This document shows positions 34,078 to 44,376 of a stretch of DNA of 64,000 bases, one piece after another. The notes beneath the pieces were generated by a model, which did no database searches, was not told the DNA's origin, and worked only from the letters and a program-made list of their open reading frames with translations. The DNA lies in contig NZ_LXUK01000017.1 in NCBI RefSeq assembly GCF_013072695.1, forward strand, positions 111,086 to 175,085. The letters are read 5' to 3'. This stretch comes from Acinetobacter sp. Ac_5812 (GTDB taxonomy: Bacteria; Pseudomonadota; Gammaproteobacteria; Pseudomonadales; Moraxellaceae). Within the stretch, counting starts at the first letter, position 1, and each line of letters opens with the position of its first letter. The position numbers and the translations under genes are program-made.

Positions 34078-35622
34078 ATGCAACAACTGAATCCATCCGA
34101 GATCAGTGCGCTCATTAAACAGCGTATCGGCGATCTGGACACCAGCGCGACCGCGAAGAATGAAGGTACCATCGTCATGGTATCTGACGGTATCGTGCGC
34201 ATTCACGGTCTTGCAGATGCAATGTACGGTGAAATGATCGAATTCGACGGCGGCTTATTTGGTATGGCACTGAACCTAGAACAGGATTCAGTGGGTGCCG
34301 TTGTTTTAGGTAACTACCTAAGCCTGCAAGAAGGTCAAAAAGCTCGTTGCACAGGTCGTGTATTAGAAGTTCCGGTTGGTCCTGAACTTCTTGGCCGTGT
34401 CGTAGACGCTTTGGGTAACCCAATTGATGGTAAAGGCCCAATTGATGCAAAATTAACTGATGCTGTTGAAAAAGTAGCACCAGGTGTAATTTGGCGTCAG
34501 TCTGTCGACGAACCTGTTCAAACTGGTTATAAATCAGTTGATACCATGATCCCTGTAGGTCGTGGTCAGCGTGAGTTGATTATTGGTGACCGTCAAACTG
34601 GTAAAACAGCAATGGCGATCGATGCGATCATCGCTCAGAAAAACTCTGGCATTAAATGTGTATACGTTGCGATTGGTCAAAAACAATCAACAATTGCAAA
34701 CGTGGTACGTAAGCTAGAAGAAACTGGTGCTATGGCGTATACAACTGTTGTCGCAGCTGCGGCCGCTGATCCTGCAGCAATGCAGTATTTAGCTCCGTAC
34801 TCTGGCTGTACAATGGGCGAATACTTCCGTGATCGTGGTGAAGACGCGTTAATTATTTATGATGATTTGTCTAAGCAAGCTGTTGCTTACCGTCAAATTT
34901 CATTACTTTTACGTCGTCCACCAGGTCGTGAAGCGTATCCAGGTGACGTATTCTATCTTCACTCGCGTCTTCTTGAACGTGCTTCGCGCGTTTCAGCTGA
35001 TTATGTTGAGAAATTCACGAACGGTGCAGTAACTGGTCAAACTGGTTCTTTAACTGCGTTACCGATCATTGAAACTCAAGCTGGTGACGTATCTGCATTC
35101 GTACCAACCAACGTAATTTCGATTACTGACGGTCAGATCTTCTTAGAAACATCATTATTCAACGCAGGTATTCGTCCTGCTGTGAACGCGGGTATCTCTG
35201 TATCGCGTGTTGGTGGTTCTGCTCAAACGAAGATCATCAAAAAATTGTCTGGTGGTATCCGTACTGCTTTAGCACAATACCGTGAATTGGCTGCGTTTGC
35301 TCAGTTCGCTTCTGATCTTGATGAAGCAACTCGTAAGCAACTTGAGCATGGTCAACGTGTAACTGAGTTAATGAAGCAAAAACAATATGCTCCTTACTCA
35401 ATTGCTGACCAAGCTGTTTCTGTTTATGCATCTAACGAAGGCTATATGGCTGACGTAGAAGTGAAGAAAATCGTAGACTTTGATGCTGCGTTAATTTCTT
35501 ACTTCCGTTCTGAACAAGCTGCGTTAATGCAACAGATCGATGAAACTGGTGATTATAACAAAGACATCGAAGCAGCAATCAAATCAGGTATTGAAAGCTT
35601 CAAAGCGACTCAAACTTACTAA
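34078..35622 (+). CDS. atpA: F0F1 ATP synthase subunit alpha
   Basis: The non-catalytic nucleotide-binding subunit of F1, 514 residues. The Walker A motif is GDRQTGKTA and the conserved [20 protein letters not shown] is present. TTG 34063 is in frame, but ATG 34078 ([10 protein letters not shown]) is the family start, preceded by the same GAGGAATAGCG leader seen before atpF. Confidence 0.98.
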   Translation: MQQLNPSEISALIKQRIGDLDTSATAKNEGTIVMVSDGIVRIHGLADAMYGEMIEFDGGLFGMALNLEQDSVGAVVLGNYLSLQEGQKARCTGRVLEVPVGPELLGRVVDALGNPIDGKGPIDAKLTDAVEKVAPGVIWRQSVDEPVQTGYKSVDTMIPVGRGQRELIIGDRQTGKTAMAIDAIIAQKNSGIKCVYVAIGQKQSTIANVVRKLEETGAMAYTTVVAAAAADPAAMQYLAPYSGCTMGEYFRDRGEDALIIYDDLSKQAVAYRQISLLLRRPPGREAYPGDVFYLHSRLLERASRVSADYVEKFTNGAVTGQTGSLTALPIIETQAGDVSAFVPTNVISITDGQIFLETSLFNAGIRPAVNAGISVSRVGGSAQTKIIKKLSGGIRTALAQYRELAAFAQFASDLDEATRKQLEHGQRVTELMKQKQYAPYSIADQAVSVYASNEGYMADVEVKKIVDFDAALISYFRSEQAALMQQIDETGDYNKDIEAAIKSGIESFKATQTY

Positions 35623-35670
35623 TTTTAGCAATAGCTAAAACTTTAGTTAAGTTTGGTTCACGGATCAACC

Positions 35671-35696
35671 TTCGGAAGCTCGCAAGAGCTTTCGAA
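35671..35696 (+). other. Intercistronic hairpin with GCAA loop between atpA and atpG
   Basis: TTCGGAAGCTC pairs with GAGCTTTCGAA (one G-U) around a GCAA tetraloop of GNRA type. There is no T-run. It lies 15 bases before the atpG start and may affect mRNA stability or subunit balance. Confidence 0.65.
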
Positions 35697-35711
35697 TACT
35701 AGGTTAAGCGT

Positions 35712-36581
35712 ATGGCAAATTTAAAAGAAATTCGCGCCAAAGTAGCTAGTATCAAGAGCACGCAAAAGATTACTCGCGCGATGCAAATGGTAGCTGCTTC
35801 TAAAATGCGTCGTGCGCAAGAGCGCATGGCTCAGGGCCGTCCGTATGCCGATAATATGCGCCGTGTAATTGCTCACTTAGTCCAAGCAAACCCTGAATAC
35901 AAGCACCGTTATATGGTTGAGCGCCCTGTTAAGCGCGTTGGCTATATTGTGGTGTCTTCAGATCGTGGTTTGGCGGGTGGCTTAAACATTAACTTGTTTA
36001 AGAAAGTTGTGCAGCATGTCAAAGCACAACAAGAGCAGTCAATTGAAGTTGAATTTGCTTTGATTGGTCAAAAAGCGGTTTCATTTTTTAAGAGCTACGG
36101 CGGTAAAGTGCTCGGTGTGACCACTCAGTTGGGTGATACACCAAGTTTGGAACAGTTAACGGGCTCAGTGCAAATTATGCTTGATGCATTTGATAAGGGC
36201 GAATTAGATCGTATCTACCTCGTATCAAATGGCTTCATCAATGCAATGACACAACAGCCTAAAGTAGAACAACTCGTTCCTTTAGCACCAGCAGAAGAGA
36301 GTGATGACCTTAACCGTACTTATGGTTGGGATTACCTCTATGAACCAGAAGCAGAAGAATTGTTAAATGGTTTGTTGGTCCGCTATATCGAGTCTATGGT
36401 TTATCAAGGTGTGATTGAAAACATCGCCTGTGAGCAATCTGCACGTATGGTCGCTATGAAAGCAGCGACTGACAATGCGGGCGATCTCATCAAGAGCCTA
36501 CAACTCATTTATAACAAGCTGCGTCAAGCCGCGATTACTCAGGAAATTTCCGAGATCGTTGGTGGTGCCGCTGCCGTTTAA
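35712..36581 (+). CDS. atpG: F0F1 ATP synthase subunit gamma
   Basis: The rotating central shaft of F1, 289 residues. Both helical ends are conserved: [21 protein letters not shown] at residues 3-23, and the C-terminal [31 protein letters not shown] in the middle is typical of the Rossmann-like part. It follows atpA by 89 bases, the longest gap among the F1 genes, occupied by a hairpin. Confidence 0.97.
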   Translation: MANLKEIRAKVASIKSTQKITRAMQMVAASKMRRAQERMAQGRPYADNMRRVIAHLVQANPEYKHRYMVERPVKRVGYIVVSSDRGLAGGLNINLFKKVVQHVKAQQEQSIEVEFALIGQKAVSFFKSYGGKVLGVTTQLGDTPSLEQLTGSVQIMLDAFDKGELDRIYLVSNGFINAMTQQPKVEQLVPLAPAEESDDLNRTYGWDYLYEPEAEELLNGLLVRYIESMVYQGVIENIACEQSARMVAMKAATDNAGDLIKSLQLIYNKLRQAAITQEISEIVGGAAAV

Positions 36582-36593
36582 CATTATTTTTGA

Positions 36594-38003
<1,410 letters not shown>

Positions 38004-38031
38004 TTAGCAACTCTAATTTAAGGAGATTCTC

Positions 38032-38451
38032 ATGGCGACTATGCAGTGTGATGTCGTAAGTGTTAAAGAGTCAATTTACTCTGGACAAGTTACGATGTTA
38101 ATCGCAAAAGGTGCGGGCGGTGAACTTGGTATTTTACCAGGGCATGCACCACTCGTAACTTTACTCCAACCGGGTCCGATTCGTGTTCAGTTGGAAAATG
38201 GTACAGAAGAAATCGTTTATGTATCTGGCGGTGTGTTAGAAGTTCAACCTCATGTTGTTACCGTACTTGCAGATACTGCAGTTCGTGCTGACAATTTAGA
38301 TGAAGCTGCAATTTTGGATGCTCGTAAACAAGCTGAAGCATTGCTAGCAAATCAAAAGAGTGACTTGGACTCTGCTGCTGCACTCGCATCTCTATCTGAG
38401 ATTGCAGGTCAGCTCGAAACGATTCGTAAGATGAAAAACCGCGCATTGTAA
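38032..38451 (+). CDS. atpC: F0F1 ATP synthase subunit epsilon
   Basis: The regulatory shaft subunit, 139 residues. The N-terminal beta-sandwich has LGILPGHAPLVTLL and YVSGGVLEVQP, followed by a C-terminal helical hairpin that can inhibit ATP hydrolysis in homologues. It is the last gene of the operon, with a strong terminator right after it. Confidence 0.98.
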   Translation: MATMQCDVVSVKESIYSGQVTMLIAKGAGGELGILPGHAPLVTLLQPGPIRVQLENGTEEIVYVSGGVLEVQPHVVTVLADTAVRADNLDEAAILDARKQAEALLANQKSDLDSAAALASLSEIAGQLETIRKMKNRAL

Positions 38452-38462
38452 TTTGCAGGTTT

Positions 38463-38500
38463 GACATAAAAAAGCCACCGTAAGGTGGCTTTTTTATGTC
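38463..38500 (+). terminator. Terminator of the atp operon
   Basis: GACATAAAAAAGCCACC pairs with GGTGGCTTTTTTATGTC around GTAA: a GC-rich core with A and T runs. It may also serve the opposing lipoprotein gene. Confidence 0.93.
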
Positions 38501-38545
38501 TCATCTATTTTGAAACCTCAATTTGAAGTTAAACAGTCGATGCTT

Positions 38546-39142
38546 TTAAGTATTTGACTCGTCTTTATTTCCCAACACTAAGGTTGCTAGTTTCACCATA
38601 TCCATTTGAATCGTATTAAATTGTTTTTCTATCTTGGCAAAATCAATTTTTGAAAGATCGGTTTGACCATGTAATAGCGGCATATTCAGCAGCTGTTGAT
38701 TTGCACTCAATAAGCTTTGGCGAATTTGATCTACTTCCGTACTTTTTAAATTAAGTGCCAGTAAGGCATCATGTAAACCATTCAATTCTTGGCTTAAAGC
38801 ACCTGTTGTCTGTTGCAGGCTCTGCACATTTTTATCTTGAATCGCTTGTTCAAGGTTGCTTTGTGATTGCTTAAGCAGCGTGACGTAGTCATCAGTCTCG
38901 ATTTGCAACTTGGCAATATCACGGGCGATGTTCAACATATTGCCACGACTTAAGGATTGGGTATCCTGAGTGACTGATGTTGTACTTTCTTCATTTTCAG
39001 AAGCTGTGTCTGCCTGTTCAAACGTAGTTGTTTGCTCAGCTTGTTCATTCTCTTGAGGGGTTTGGTCACAACCAGTGAGCGTTAATGCCGCAGCAAGTGT
39101 AGATACAGAGAGAATGGCTTTGAGAGATAGATTTTCCATCAT
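38546..39142 (-). CDS. Putative lipoprotein with helical coiled-coil-like domain
   Basis: A 198-residue protein with a lipobox (LTLTGC, lipidated Cys about residue 25). A Gln/Glu/Thr-rich linker (about 26-65) leads to a helical region with heptad-like spacing (LNIARDIAKLQIETDDYVTL and later LQQTTGALSQELNGLHDALL). No known family is recognised. It is likely anchored in the outer or inner membrane facing the periplasm. It is a single-gene unit convergent with atpC. Confidence 0.75.
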   Translation of the reverse strand: MMENLSLKAILSVSTLAAALTLTGCDQTPQENEQAEQTTTFEQADTASENEESTTSVTQDTQSLSRGNMLNIARDIAKLQIETDDYVTLLKQSQSNLEQAIQDKNVQSLQQTTGALSQELNGLHDALLALNLKSTEVDQIRQSLLSANQQLLNMPLLHGQTDLSKIDFAKIEKQFNTIQMDMVKLATLVLGNKDESNT

Positions 39143-39267
39143 GGCTGAACGACACCAGATTATAAGAGATGGTCACTATAATAAGAAAGTGTGGAGAAAG
39201 AAGTGATTTTTGCAATTCAGCAACAGTTTGATAAATGCAGGGTGACGAAGGGCTTTCTAGGTTTGGA

Positions 39268-39300
39268 ATAGAAAAGAGCAGATCAAATGCTCTTTTCTAT
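39268..39300. terminator. Hairpin terminator after the glutathione peroxidase gene
   Basis: ATAGAAAAGAGCA pairs perfectly with TGCTCTTTTCTAT around a 7-base loop. It ends the leftward peroxidase transcript 16 bases after its stop. Confidence 0.8.
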
Positions 39301-39315
39301 AGATGTTTCTCAAGT

Positions 39316-39861
39316 TTACTTCGCTAATTCAGCTTCAATCGCGCTGACAATACGCTCGTCATCCGCAGTAATATCTGGTGCAAAACGCGCAACAATTTCA
39401 CCATTCTTATTCACTAAGAACTTTTCAAAATTCCATAACACTTCTGGTGGGTTGTTTGGCGTTAAACCATAATCGACCAAGTCTTTCCACCATGGACCTT
39501 CGCCTTGACGCTCTGGAATCGCTTGGGTCAGGGTTTGATATAAGGCATGTTTATCCTCACCCGCAACAGAGATTTTTGCGAACAGCGGGAAGTGCACATC
39601 ATAGTTCAGTGAGCAGAACTGCTGAATTTCATCATTTGATCCCGGCTCTTGTTCTAAGAAGTTATTCGCAGGAAAACCAAGAATTTCTAAACCTTGATCT
39701 TTTTTGGCTTGATACAGTTTTTCCAAACCTTCATATTGTGGTGTTAAACCACATTTTGATGCTACGTTAACGATCAACAGGACTTTGCCTTGATATTGAT
39801 CGAGATCGACGTCTTGACCTTTGATGTCCTTAACAGGAATGTGATAAACCGATTGGCTCAT
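39316..39861 (-). CDS. Glutathione peroxidase family protein (BtuE-like)
   Basis: A 181-residue thiol peroxidase of the GPx family, close to E. coli BtuE. The peroxidatic Cys37 is in NVASKCGLTPQYEGLE, and the likely resolving Cys83 in EIQQFC is kept, so a thioredoxin-type 2-Cys cycle is plausible. The WNFEKFLV segment supplies Trp and Asn of the catalytic tetrad. Unusually the normal FPCNQF reads FPANNF, replacing the tetrad Gln by Asn67. The frame extends to 39891, but ATG 39861 gives the family N-terminus. Confidence 0.88.
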   Translation of the reverse strand: MSQSVYHIPVKDIKGQDVDLDQYQGKVLLIVNVASKCGLTPQYEGLEKLYQAKKDQGLEILGFPANNFLEQEPGSNDEIQQFCSLNYDVHFPLFAKISVAGEDKHALYQTLTQAIPERQGEGPWWKDLVDYGLTPNNPPEVLWNFEKFLVNKNGEIVARFAPDITADDERIVSAIEAELAK

Positions 39862-39979
39862 GGAATACGTCCTAATTTGTTGTTGTGACAATACCCGTTT
39901 GTTTTAACTGCTATTGCCGCAGAGTGCAATGCTCTTGATATGAATCCATACAAATAATCAGAAAAACCAAGCCTTTATT

Positions 39980-40753
39980 TCAGAGAGAAGCATTTTTAAG
40001 TTGAATCGGTGTTTGCCCTGTATAGCGCTTAAAGAACTCAATAAAGCTGGAGCTGTGATGATAGCCCAAAGCAAAGGACAACTGTTTAATGGTCATCCCT
40101 TGGCGGATTTGGTTGATGGCAAAAATAATCTTGGCACGATTACGCCATTCTGACAGCGACAGTTGTAACTCTTGTTGACTCAAACGTAGAACATGCCGCT
40201 CGCTCACGGTAAAGTTCTGTAATACCTGCTGTAAACTGCTATTAAATAACTCAGGATCAGACAGCTTCTCTAAGATTGGTGATAAAATGGGATGGCTACT
40301 TTGGGGTAAATAATGTGAGTAAGCAGGTGCTTGTTTGAGCTGATCGAACAGCACTTGTAGCAGGTGTTCGAGATATTCAGGGGGAGCAGCTTGTTTTTGT
40401 TGCTCTAAAATTTGCAGTACCAATGCCCGAAAGAAAGGTTCGATACTAAAACAACGACAAGTATTCCCTAAAAAATCGCCAAACTTCGGATGTAGGCGGA
40501 TACAAATATAATGAATTTCATGCTCAACAGGGAGTGATTGGTGTTCGGTTCGTGAGGGTAACCATAATCCATAACTCGGTGGTGATAGGTAGTATTGACC
40601 TTCAATATCAAATTCTAAAGTCCCATTCAAACTGAAATTGAAATCACCCCAAAGTGAAGAATGAGGTGTGACAATATCGTCTTTTTGATATAGAAATTCA
40701 TGCACTTCTATACCGTGTAAAAAAGGAAATTGTTCAGCAACATCATGCTTCAT
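39980..40753 (-). CDS. AraC family transcriptional regulator
   Basis: A 257-residue regulator: N-terminal cupin-like sensing domain (about residues 10-110, with SLNGTLEFDIEGQYYLSPPS) and C-terminal AraC double HTH (QLSLSEWRNRAKIIFAINQI, then MTIKQLSFALGYHHSSSFIE, FFKRYTGQTPIQ). This layout fits the subgroup that often controls neighbouring MFS exporters. It starts 14 bases after the MFS gene stop and is probably cotranscribed with it. The inducer is unknown. Confidence 0.88.
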   Translation of the reverse strand: MKHDVAEQFPFLHGIEVHEFLYQKDDIVTPHSSLWGDFNFSLNGTLEFDIEGQYYLSPPSYGLWLPSRTEHQSLPVEHEIHYICIRLHPKFGDFLGNTCRCFSIEPFFRALVLQILEQQKQAAPPEYLEHLLQVLFDQLKQAPAYSHYLPQSSHPILSPILEKLSDPELFNSSLQQVLQNFTVSERHVLRLSQQELQLSLSEWRNRAKIIFAINQIRQGMTIKQLSFALGYHHSSSFIEFFKRYTGQTPIQLKNASL

Positions 40754-40767
40754 TTGAGGGGCTCATT

Positions 40768-41982
40768 TTAGTTTTCGTAGGTCACTTTAGGATTGTTTAG
40801 GCCTTTGGCTAAAGTAAAAATACTAATCAAAGCTAAGGCAACAAAACTAATTACACCATAAATTAAGATATTTTCGTTGAAATGATCAACCACATAACCA
40901 CCGAGCAGTGAACCTGTCGCAATCATGACTTGGAACATGCCGACGAACAGAGGCATCCCTTTTTCCACGGCATGAGGAGCATGCACAAACATCCAGATAT
41001 TGGCTGAGGTCGGGAAAGCACCGAAAGCAAAACCCCATAAGGCTGTCAGTACAATGGCACCAAACTCATGAATGGCAAAGATTGGGAAGCCAAAGAACAC
41101 GATTGCAAAACAGATTCCGACAAAGGCAAGGGTATAGCGTACATTTAAATTGCCGCTATAGCCTGCAAAGGCATTACCAAAAATACCTGCAATACCATAA
41201 AGTAGAAGCAATGAGCTAATGGTGGTCCCATTAAAACCAGCAATATTTTTAAAGAAGGGTGCCAAGTAACTATAGGCACAGAAGTGCGCAAGACCAATCA
41301 GTAATACGATTATCATGCCGCTACGTGCTTTGGGGGTGCGCAATAATGCAGGTAGGTCGCGTAAATGAATGGCAGACTCAGGTTTCAGTTTTGGTAAGAA
41401 CATCACTTGTAGAACCAAAACCAGTAGTCCAATCACCGCAGTAATCCCGAATGCACTTCGCCAACCATAGAATTCACTGAGCCATGTTCCGATTGGAACA
41501 CCGAGGACAGTTGCAAAAGTAACACCTGCCATCACAATTGCAGTGGCTTTGGCGATGGGTAAATGTGGGGGTGCAAGCTTACCACTGAGCGCGATTGCGG
41601 TTGCCCAGAAGCCACCAATTGAAATTCCGAGCACTAGACGACTGAGCAATAACACATTGAAGTTATCGGCAAATGCCGTAATGGTGTTGGCAATCACCAT
41701 AATTGCAGTCAATAAGATCAATACATAGCGACGATCAAGTTGTTTGACCCAAATAGGTAATAGTGGTGCAGCAATTGCTGCCATAACCCCAGGCAAGGTA
41801 ATGATTAAACCTGCAGTCCCGACGGAAATATCTAAGTCCGCCGCAACACTATTCAGTACGCCTACCGGCAAGAATTCGCTGGTCACCAATGCAAAAGCAC
41901 CAATGGCAACAGCTAAAATTGCATACCAACTACCTTGTGTGGTTTCGATGGGTCGTGCATCTGAGGAAGAGGATTGTTCCAT
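40768..41982 (-). CDS. DHA1-type MFS exporter (paralogue 1)
   Basis: A 404-residue 12-helix permease of the DHA1 sugar-efflux/nucleoside-efflux-like group. It shows GAFALVTSEFLPVGVLNSVA in TM1, the LDRRYVLILLT loop and GGFWATAIALSGKLAPP. It is clearly paralogous to the MFS gene at 42.3-43.5 kb. The reading frame extends to 42003, but ATG 41982 has AAGGA seven bases upstream. It precedes an AraC regulator gene, and its upstream region carries a copy of the TetR-type operators. Substrate unknown. Confidence 0.87.
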   Translation of the reverse strand: MEQSSSSDARPIETTQGSWYAILAVAIGAFALVTSEFLPVGVLNSVAADLDISVGTAGLIITLPGVMAAIAAPLLPIWVKQLDRRYVLILLTAIMVIANTITAFADNFNVLLLSRLVLGISIGGFWATAIALSGKLAPPHLPIAKATAIVMAGVTFATVLGVPIGTWLSEFYGWRSAFGITAVIGLLVLVLQVMFLPKLKPESAIHLRDLPALLRTPKARSGMIIVLLIGLAHFCAYSYLAPFFKNIAGFNGTTISSLLLLYGIAGIFGNAFAGYSGNLNVRYTLAFVGICFAIVFFGFPIFAIHEFGAIVLTALWGFAFGAFPTSANIWMFVHAPHAVEKGMPLFVGMFQVMIATGSLLGGYVVDHFNENILIYGVISFVALALISIFTLAKGLNNPKVTYEN

Positions 41983-42037
41983 GTGAATTTCCTTATTTGT
42001 CATTAAGATGACAAAAGGGTTAAGAATAAATTAAGTT

Positions 42038-42110
42038 TTTATAACGATCGCTATAAAATAAAATAGTAGATAAATGCAAGGTCGTCAATTAATTTAATAG
42101 TGATCGTTAT
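42038..42110. promoter_or_regulatory. Pair of TetR-type operators upstream of MFS paralogue 1
   Basis: TTTATAACGATCGCTATAAA (42038-42057) and the inverted core ATAGTGATCGTTAT (42097-42110) share the core ATAACGATC(G/A)CTAT. The region between and around them is nearly the same as 43537-43609 beside the TetR gene, with the same 59-base spacing. Both MFS genes are thus likely targets of that regulator. Confidence 0.65.
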
Positions 42111-42258
42111 AAAAATATTTGTAAGGCTTATGAGAAATTTGCATAGCTGGGACAATTGATACTGGAACGGGACATTATTAATGCGGTCGCCTTAACTTAT
42201 CGTTGTAGAGCGGCGACCATTGATTATTGCTCAAAGACGAGTTTCTTCTCGGCTTGTA

Positions 42259-43482
42259 TCATTGTTTTTGATAATGGATTTTAGGATTGTTGAGACCGCG
42301 TGCCAGTGTAAAGATCAACACCAGAGAACAGAGGACCAATGGCAGCATGGCGAAAAATAAGACCGTACCATTAAAATAATCCACGATAATGCCACCAAAC
42401 ATACTGCCCAGCGCAATCAAAATTAAAAAGGTCAATGTCACCATTGGCATGCCTTTTTCAACGGCTTCAGGTGCGTGGGTAAACATCCAGATGTTGACTG
42501 CGGTTGGGATAATGCCATAAGCGAAGCCCCATAAAGCAGTTAATATGATTGCAGAGACGACATGTGCTCCAGACAGCGGTAAGCAGAGAAAGGCAAAGAA
42601 GAAGGTGATAGCACTGACTGCAAAGGTATAACGGATATTCTTCTGACCCAGATAGCCTGCAAAAATATTGCCAAAAATCCCTGCAATCCCATAGACCAGT
42701 AGTAAACGGCTAATCAGACCATCAGAGAAGTCTAGCTGGTGTTTAAAAAAGGCAGAAAAATAACTATAAGCTGCAAAATGTGCAAAGCCCATAAAAATAA
42801 AGATGATCAGCCCTTTACGCGCAGCAGGATGTTGCAACAGGATTGGAAGTTCTTTCCAACGCAATGAAGAGGCGGGTTTGAGTTGAGGCAGATACAGATA
42901 CTGGAAGATAAAAAGGAATACACCCATCAGTGAAATTGCAGTGAAAGAGGTCTGCCAACCATTATACTGAGCCAACCACGTGCCCATCGGCACCCCCAAT
43001 ACACTGGCCAAGGTCACTCCGAAGGCCACCCAAGCAGTTGCTTTGGCAATAGGTAAATGAGGTGGTGCAAGGCGACCGCTTAAGGCGACGGCAGTGGCCC
43101 AGAATCCGCCAACGGCAACGCCCAGAATGATACGTCCGACTAAAAGCAGGATAAAGTTAGGCGCAAATGCGGTGAGAAGATTGGCAACAATCATTAACAG
43201 GGTAAGCATCAGTAACAGAGTGCGTCGATCTAGTGTCTTCGCCGAAATTGGTATCAGCACTGCCGCAAACATACCGACGATTGCGGTTAATGAAACGGTT
43301 AGACCTGCTGTTCCAACCGAGACTTGAAAGTCCCGTGCGATGTCATTGAGTACACCAATCGCAAGAAACTCACCTGTGACCAAGGCAAAAGCGCTGAATG
43401 TAACAGAGAGCAATGCGAGCCAGTTCCCTTGCGAGGGGTTTGACTCCAGTGAGCTGAGGTCAGTTGCAGATGGGTTTTCCAT
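42259..43482 (-). CDS. DHA1-type MFS exporter (paralogue 2)
   Basis: A 407-residue 12-helix permease very similar to its downstream neighbour: SAFALVTGEFLAIGVLNDIA, LDRRTLLLMLTLL, GGFWATAVALSGRLAPPHLPIAKATA. The two genes lie on the same strand, each with its own operator region. This one is divergent from the TetR gene, so it is the primary target of that repressor. The substrate is unknown; DHA1 relatives export drugs, sugars, arabinose or nucleosides. Confidence 0.88.
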   Translation of the reverse strand: MENPSATDLSSLESNPSQGNWLALLSVTFSAFALVTGEFLAIGVLNDIARDFQVSVGTAGLTVSLTAIVGMFAAVLIPISAKTLDRRTLLLMLTLLMIVANLLTAFAPNFILLLVGRIILGVAVGGFWATAVALSGRLAPPHLPIAKATAWVAFGVTLASVLGVPMGTWLAQYNGWQTSFTAISLMGVFLFIFQYLYLPQLKPASSLRWKELPILLQHPAARKGLIIFIFMGFAHFAAYSYFSAFFKHQLDFSDGLISRLLLVYGIAGIFGNIFAGYLGQKNIRYTFAVSAITFFFAFLCLPLSGAHVVSAIILTALWGFAYGIIPTAVNIWMFTHAPEAVEKGMPMVTLTFLILIALGSMFGGIIVDYFNGTVLFFAMLPLVLCSLVLIFTLARGLNNPKIHYQKQ

Positions 43483-43536
43483 AAAAATTCCCTTTATTGT
43501 TAGTGAGATAACAATAAAATTGAAAAGTAGTAATTT

Positions 43537-43609
43537 TTTATAACGATCGATATAAAATAAAATAGTTGATTAATGTTGCTGCGTCAATTAATTTGATAGT
43601 GATCGTTAT
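43537..43609. promoter_or_regulatory. Pair of TetR-type operators between MFS paralogue 2 and tetR
   Basis: TTTATAACGATCGATATAAA (43537-43556) and inverted core ATAGTGATCGTTAT (43596-43609), 59 bases apart start to start. The second overlaps the upstream candidate start codon of the TetR gene (ATG 43608), which fits autorepression. Confidence 0.68.
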
Positions 43610-44273
43610 GAAAATACCTGTGACTGTTATGACAAATGCACCTGATCCTCTGCCAACACCCTGTGATGACAGCTTGAAAAAAAAGCGTGGCCGTCCAAAG
43701 TGTTTTGACGAGCAGCAGGCTTTGGAAAAAGCCATGTTGCTATTTTGGGAGCATGGTTATGAAGCCACGTCGATCAGTGATTTAACGCAAGCGCTAGAGC
43801 TGACTGCACCGAGCTTATATAGTAGCTTTGGTGATAAAGCTGGGCTGTTTTATAAATGCATCGATTATTATTTGGCACATGAAGCGTGTCCGATTGTTCC
43901 TATTTTTTTAGAAGCCAAAACCGCCAAAGTTGCATTTGAGCTTTATCTATATGACAACGTTAAGCGTTTGGCTCAACCGAATAAACCAGCAGGTTGTATG
44001 TTGGTGGTTGCAACCATGAACTGCTCGGACAATGCACAGGCGGTGCAACACAATATTCTGGAAAAACGCTTGCAGACCAAGCAAAAACTGTTTGAGCGTT
44101 TAGAGCAGGGCGTTGCCAACGGTGATTTGTCAGCAACAGCGCCTTTACAGGAAATGACCGACTTCTATGCAACAGTTGTGCAAGGACTAACCATTCAAGC
44201 ACGAGATGGGGCGACTGTTGCACAACTTCATAAGGTGGTTGAACACGCGATGCGCGGGTGGGAGCTGTTTTAA
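43608..44273 (+). CDS. TetR family regulator
   Basis: A 221-residue TetR protein. The N-terminal tail is Lys/Arg-rich (KKKRGRPKCF), followed by the HTH (ALEKAMLLFWEHGYEATSIS, DLTQALELTAPSLYSSFGDK) and a helical ligand domain of the type with AEFR/TetR_C_16-like pattern (LAQPNKPAGCMLVVATMN). RGRPKCFDEQQALEKAM is typical of the AcrR-like subgroup near efflux genes. ATG 43629 is an alternative start; neither has a clear ribosome site. It is divergent from the MFS exporter and likely represses it. Confidence 0.87.
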   Translation: MKIPVTVMTNAPDPLPTPCDDSLKKKRGRPKCFDEQQALEKAMLLFWEHGYEATSISDLTQALELTAPSLYSSFGDKAGLFYKCIDYYLAHEACPIVPIFLEAKTAKVAFELYLYDNVKRLAQPNKPAGCMLVVATMNCSDNAQAVQHNILEKRLQTKQKLFERLEQGVANGDLSATAPLQEMTDFYATVVQGLTIQARDGATVAQLHKVVEHAMRGWELF

Positions 44274-44376
44274 GCCACGATGTCGTGACAGCGATATAAA
44301 TGTCTGAAATACGATATTTCAATTATTTTGGACATCTTCCACAATACTCTCATTGCTGAGATATGGTGAGAAAATG

